From: CAYWXK01 sp964462515
Lineage (GTDB): Bacteria; Planctomycetota; Phycisphaerae; Sedimentisphaerales; Anaerobacaceae
Assembly: GCA_964462515.1 (NCBI GenBank)
Contig: CAYWXK010000008.1
Span: 40,062 to 104,061, forward strand
Direction of reading: 5' to 3'
Length of the DNA stretch: 64,000 nt
This document shows, in pieces, positions 62,802 through 64,000 of this stretch. The stretch's first letter is position 1. Each line of letters starts with the position of its first letter. The translations under genes and the position numbers were made by a program. The notes under the pieces were generated by a model, which was not told the origin of the DNA, did not search any database, and saw only the letters and a list, made by a program, of their open reading frames with translations.

Positions 62802-63350
62802 ATGTGGGAACTAAAAGACCCTAATCCGGTAAAATTGATAGTCGGCATTCTGGCCGCCAACCACCAGTGTCTACATGCTGCGATAGAGGCATTAACAGAT
62901 AAGTTTGGCAAGGCTGATTTTGTGAGCGATGTATGGCCGTTTGATAAAACCGACTATTACAAAGACCAGACAGGCCCACGTATCTTCAGACAATTTGTCA
63001 GTATTGAAAGACTTATCGACCCGGGGAAATTAGCTAAAGTCAAACACATAACAAACAAGCTCGAACGGAAACTGGCTAAAACTTTGGCCTTGCCTTTGCC
63101 CAGGCCGGTAAATCTGGACCCGGGTATCATCGAATCCTCAAAGCTGGTCCTGGCAACAACAAAAAACTATTCGCATCGTATATATATCGGCAAAAAAATA
63201 TATGCCGAGGTAACGTTGGTTTTCGATAAGGGCCGCTGGCAGCCGTTCGATTATACCTATCCGGATTACAGGCAGCAGTGCTACTTCGATTTTTTCGACA
63301 AGGTCAGAACCCGATTGGTCGAGCAGTTAAGAAAAACCAAACAAAAATAA
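62802..63350 (+). CDS. DUF4416 family protein
   Basis: 182 aa from the ATG at 62802, soluble. The family start NPVKLIVGILAANHQCL is clear, followed by VWPFDKTDYYKDQTG, RQFVSIERLIDPG, LDPGIIESSKLVLATTKNYS and a C-terminal WQPFDYTYPDYRQQCYFDFF. Function unknown; it is found in deltaproteobacteria, planctomycetes and relatives. A TTG at 62775 lies in a hairpin and gives nine odd residues, so it is rejected. No strong ribosome site is seen. Confidence 0.82.
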   Translation: MWELKDPNPVKLIVGILAANHQCLHAAIEALTDKFGKADFVSDVWPFDKTDYYKDQTGPRIFRQFVSIERLIDPGKLAKVKHITNKLERKLAKTLALPLPRPVNLDPGIIESSKLVLATTKNYSHRIYIGKKIYAEVTLVFDKGRWQPFDYTYPDYRQQCYFDFFDKVRTRLVEQLRKTKQK

Positions 63351-63372
63351 ACTTTTTTGAAACACAAAAGGA

Positions 63373-64000
63373 GTGTCCACAATTCAAACACTAACTATAT
63401 CAGCAATAGCTCTTCTGACTGGTTCATTTTTGATGTCACTGATGCTAACCGGCCTGGTAAAAACTATCGCCCTGCGAGCAGGATTTGTTTCGCATCCCGC
63501 CAAAGACCGATTCTCCACCAGAACTGTCCCTCTGGGCGGAGGCATCGCAATTTTTGTAACGCTATTAGTTTTCATTCTTGGCGCAACGGCTGCAATACGA
63601 TTTGTGCCTGGCCGGTTTGATTCACTTGCTCGGATGGCCAATATCTACCTTGCTGATTTCACAGGCAAAATCAGCGAGCTTTTGATTATATTATTAAGCG
63701 CTCTTATCCTGTTTTTGCTCGGCTTATGGGATGACAAAAAACCTCTTGGCCCATTTATCAAACTGTCCGTTCAGTTCGCCGTGGCAATAACCGCCGTTTA
63801 CTTAGGAGACGTAAGGGTTGAGTTTTTTATTGAAAACAAAATAATTACAAGTGTCCTTTCAGCGATATGGATAGTCTTGATTATTAACGCCTTTAACTTT
63901 CTCGACAATATGGACGGCCTTTCTGCCGGTGTCGCTGTTATTGCAAGCTCCATTCTTTTCACCGCCGCTGCGATAAGCGGCCAGGTCTTTGTCGGCGGCC
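63373..64000 (+). CDS. WecA/MraY-type undecaprenyl-phosphate sugar-phosphate transferase, partial (3' end beyond window)
   Basis: 209 codons seen. A membrane enzyme that puts a sugar-1-phosphate (often GlcNAc) on undecaprenyl phosphate. Features: HPAKDRFSTRTVPLGGGIAIF after the first helix, LFLLGLWDDKKPLGPFIKL with the Asp-Asp pair, and IINAFNFLDNMDGLSAGVAV with the catalytic NxxDxxD region. Several hydrophobic segments. The GTG at 63373 follows AAAAGGAG too closely; a later in-frame start (ATG at 63436) lacks a site, so the start is open. WecA/TagO type fits better than MraY because of NMDGLSAG. Confidence 0.85.
   Translation, partial: MSTIQTLTISAIALLTGSFLMSLMLTGLVKTIALRAGFVSHPAKDRFSTRTVPLGGGIAIFVTLLVFILGATAAIRFVPGRFDSLARMANIYLADFTGKISELLIILLSALILFLLGLWDDKKPLGPFIKLSVQFAVAITAVYLGDVRVEFFIENKIITSVLSAIWIVLIINAFNFLDNMDGLSAGVAVIASSILFTAAAISGQVFVGG

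Overview
The window reads as a chromosome segment of an anaerobic planctomycete-like bacterium, most likely of the Phycisphaerae/Sedimentisphaerales type. This is inferred from gene content: a Tat-exported Gfo/Idh/MocA oxidoreductase, a secreted protein ending in paired dockerin-like units of the form DxVDFxDFxxFAQHWLE, a pseudopilin with an FSLVELL start, DUF6807, and many secreted carbohydrate-active proteins. No 16S gene is present to confirm it.

Region 1 (1-21.8 kb, all minus strand) is a nearly complete Wood-Ljungdahl gene cluster. In transcription order it holds a CooC-type ATPase, a CooF-like ferredoxin, NuoE-, NuoF- and truncated NuoG-like diaphorase subunits, CO dehydrogenase (acsA/cooS), acetyl-CoA synthase (acsB), both corrinoid iron-sulfur protein subunits (acsC, acsD), the corrinoid reactivator (acsV), a second CooC-type ATPase, methyltransferase acsE, fhs, folD, metF, and finally the small and large (cut by the window edge) subunits of a cytosolic [NiFe] hydrogenase. 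A good sigma70-type promoter with a perfect 17-bp palindrome just upstream of its -35 lies before the first gene. The set supplies methyl and carbonyl branches plus an H2/NAD(P)H/ferredoxin module. Formate dehydrogenase and MetV are not in the window.

Region 2 (21.9-27.1 kb, minus) holds a DUF3786 protein, a three-domain fusion of an NTPase, a MobB-like and a MobA-like unit (molybdenum cofactor), a small membrane protein, a dockerin-bearing secreted protein and a pseudopilin. Region 3 (27.1-31.6 kb) is a solitary SNF2-type helicase followed in frame by what looks like the last 60 or so codons of a DNA methyltransferase, bordered by gene-poor DNA full of palindromes and repeats.

Region 4 (31.6-51.7 kb, minus) is a carbohydrate-degradation cluster: GH2 and GH123/DUF4091-like enzymes, two parallel beta-helix proteins, an esterase, a beta-propeller and GH-A-like proteins, and DUF6807. 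From about 33.0 to 50.1 kb the DNA is visibly more G+C-rich than its surroundings, and a 45-60 bp gene-tail sequence recurs three times, near both borders and inside. Region 5 (51.8-64 kb) is housekeeping-like: sugar isomerases, an exported MTA/SAH nucleosidase next to a purine permease, tRNA-Leu(UAG), xseB-xseA, a YhaM-like HD exonuclease, proS, DUF4416, and the start of a WecA/MraY-type transferase.

A genome-wide theme is the heavy load of short dispersed repeats between genes. Several have entered coding sequence in frame: 14 residues in acsC, about 14 in proS, and the last residues and stop codon of acsV.
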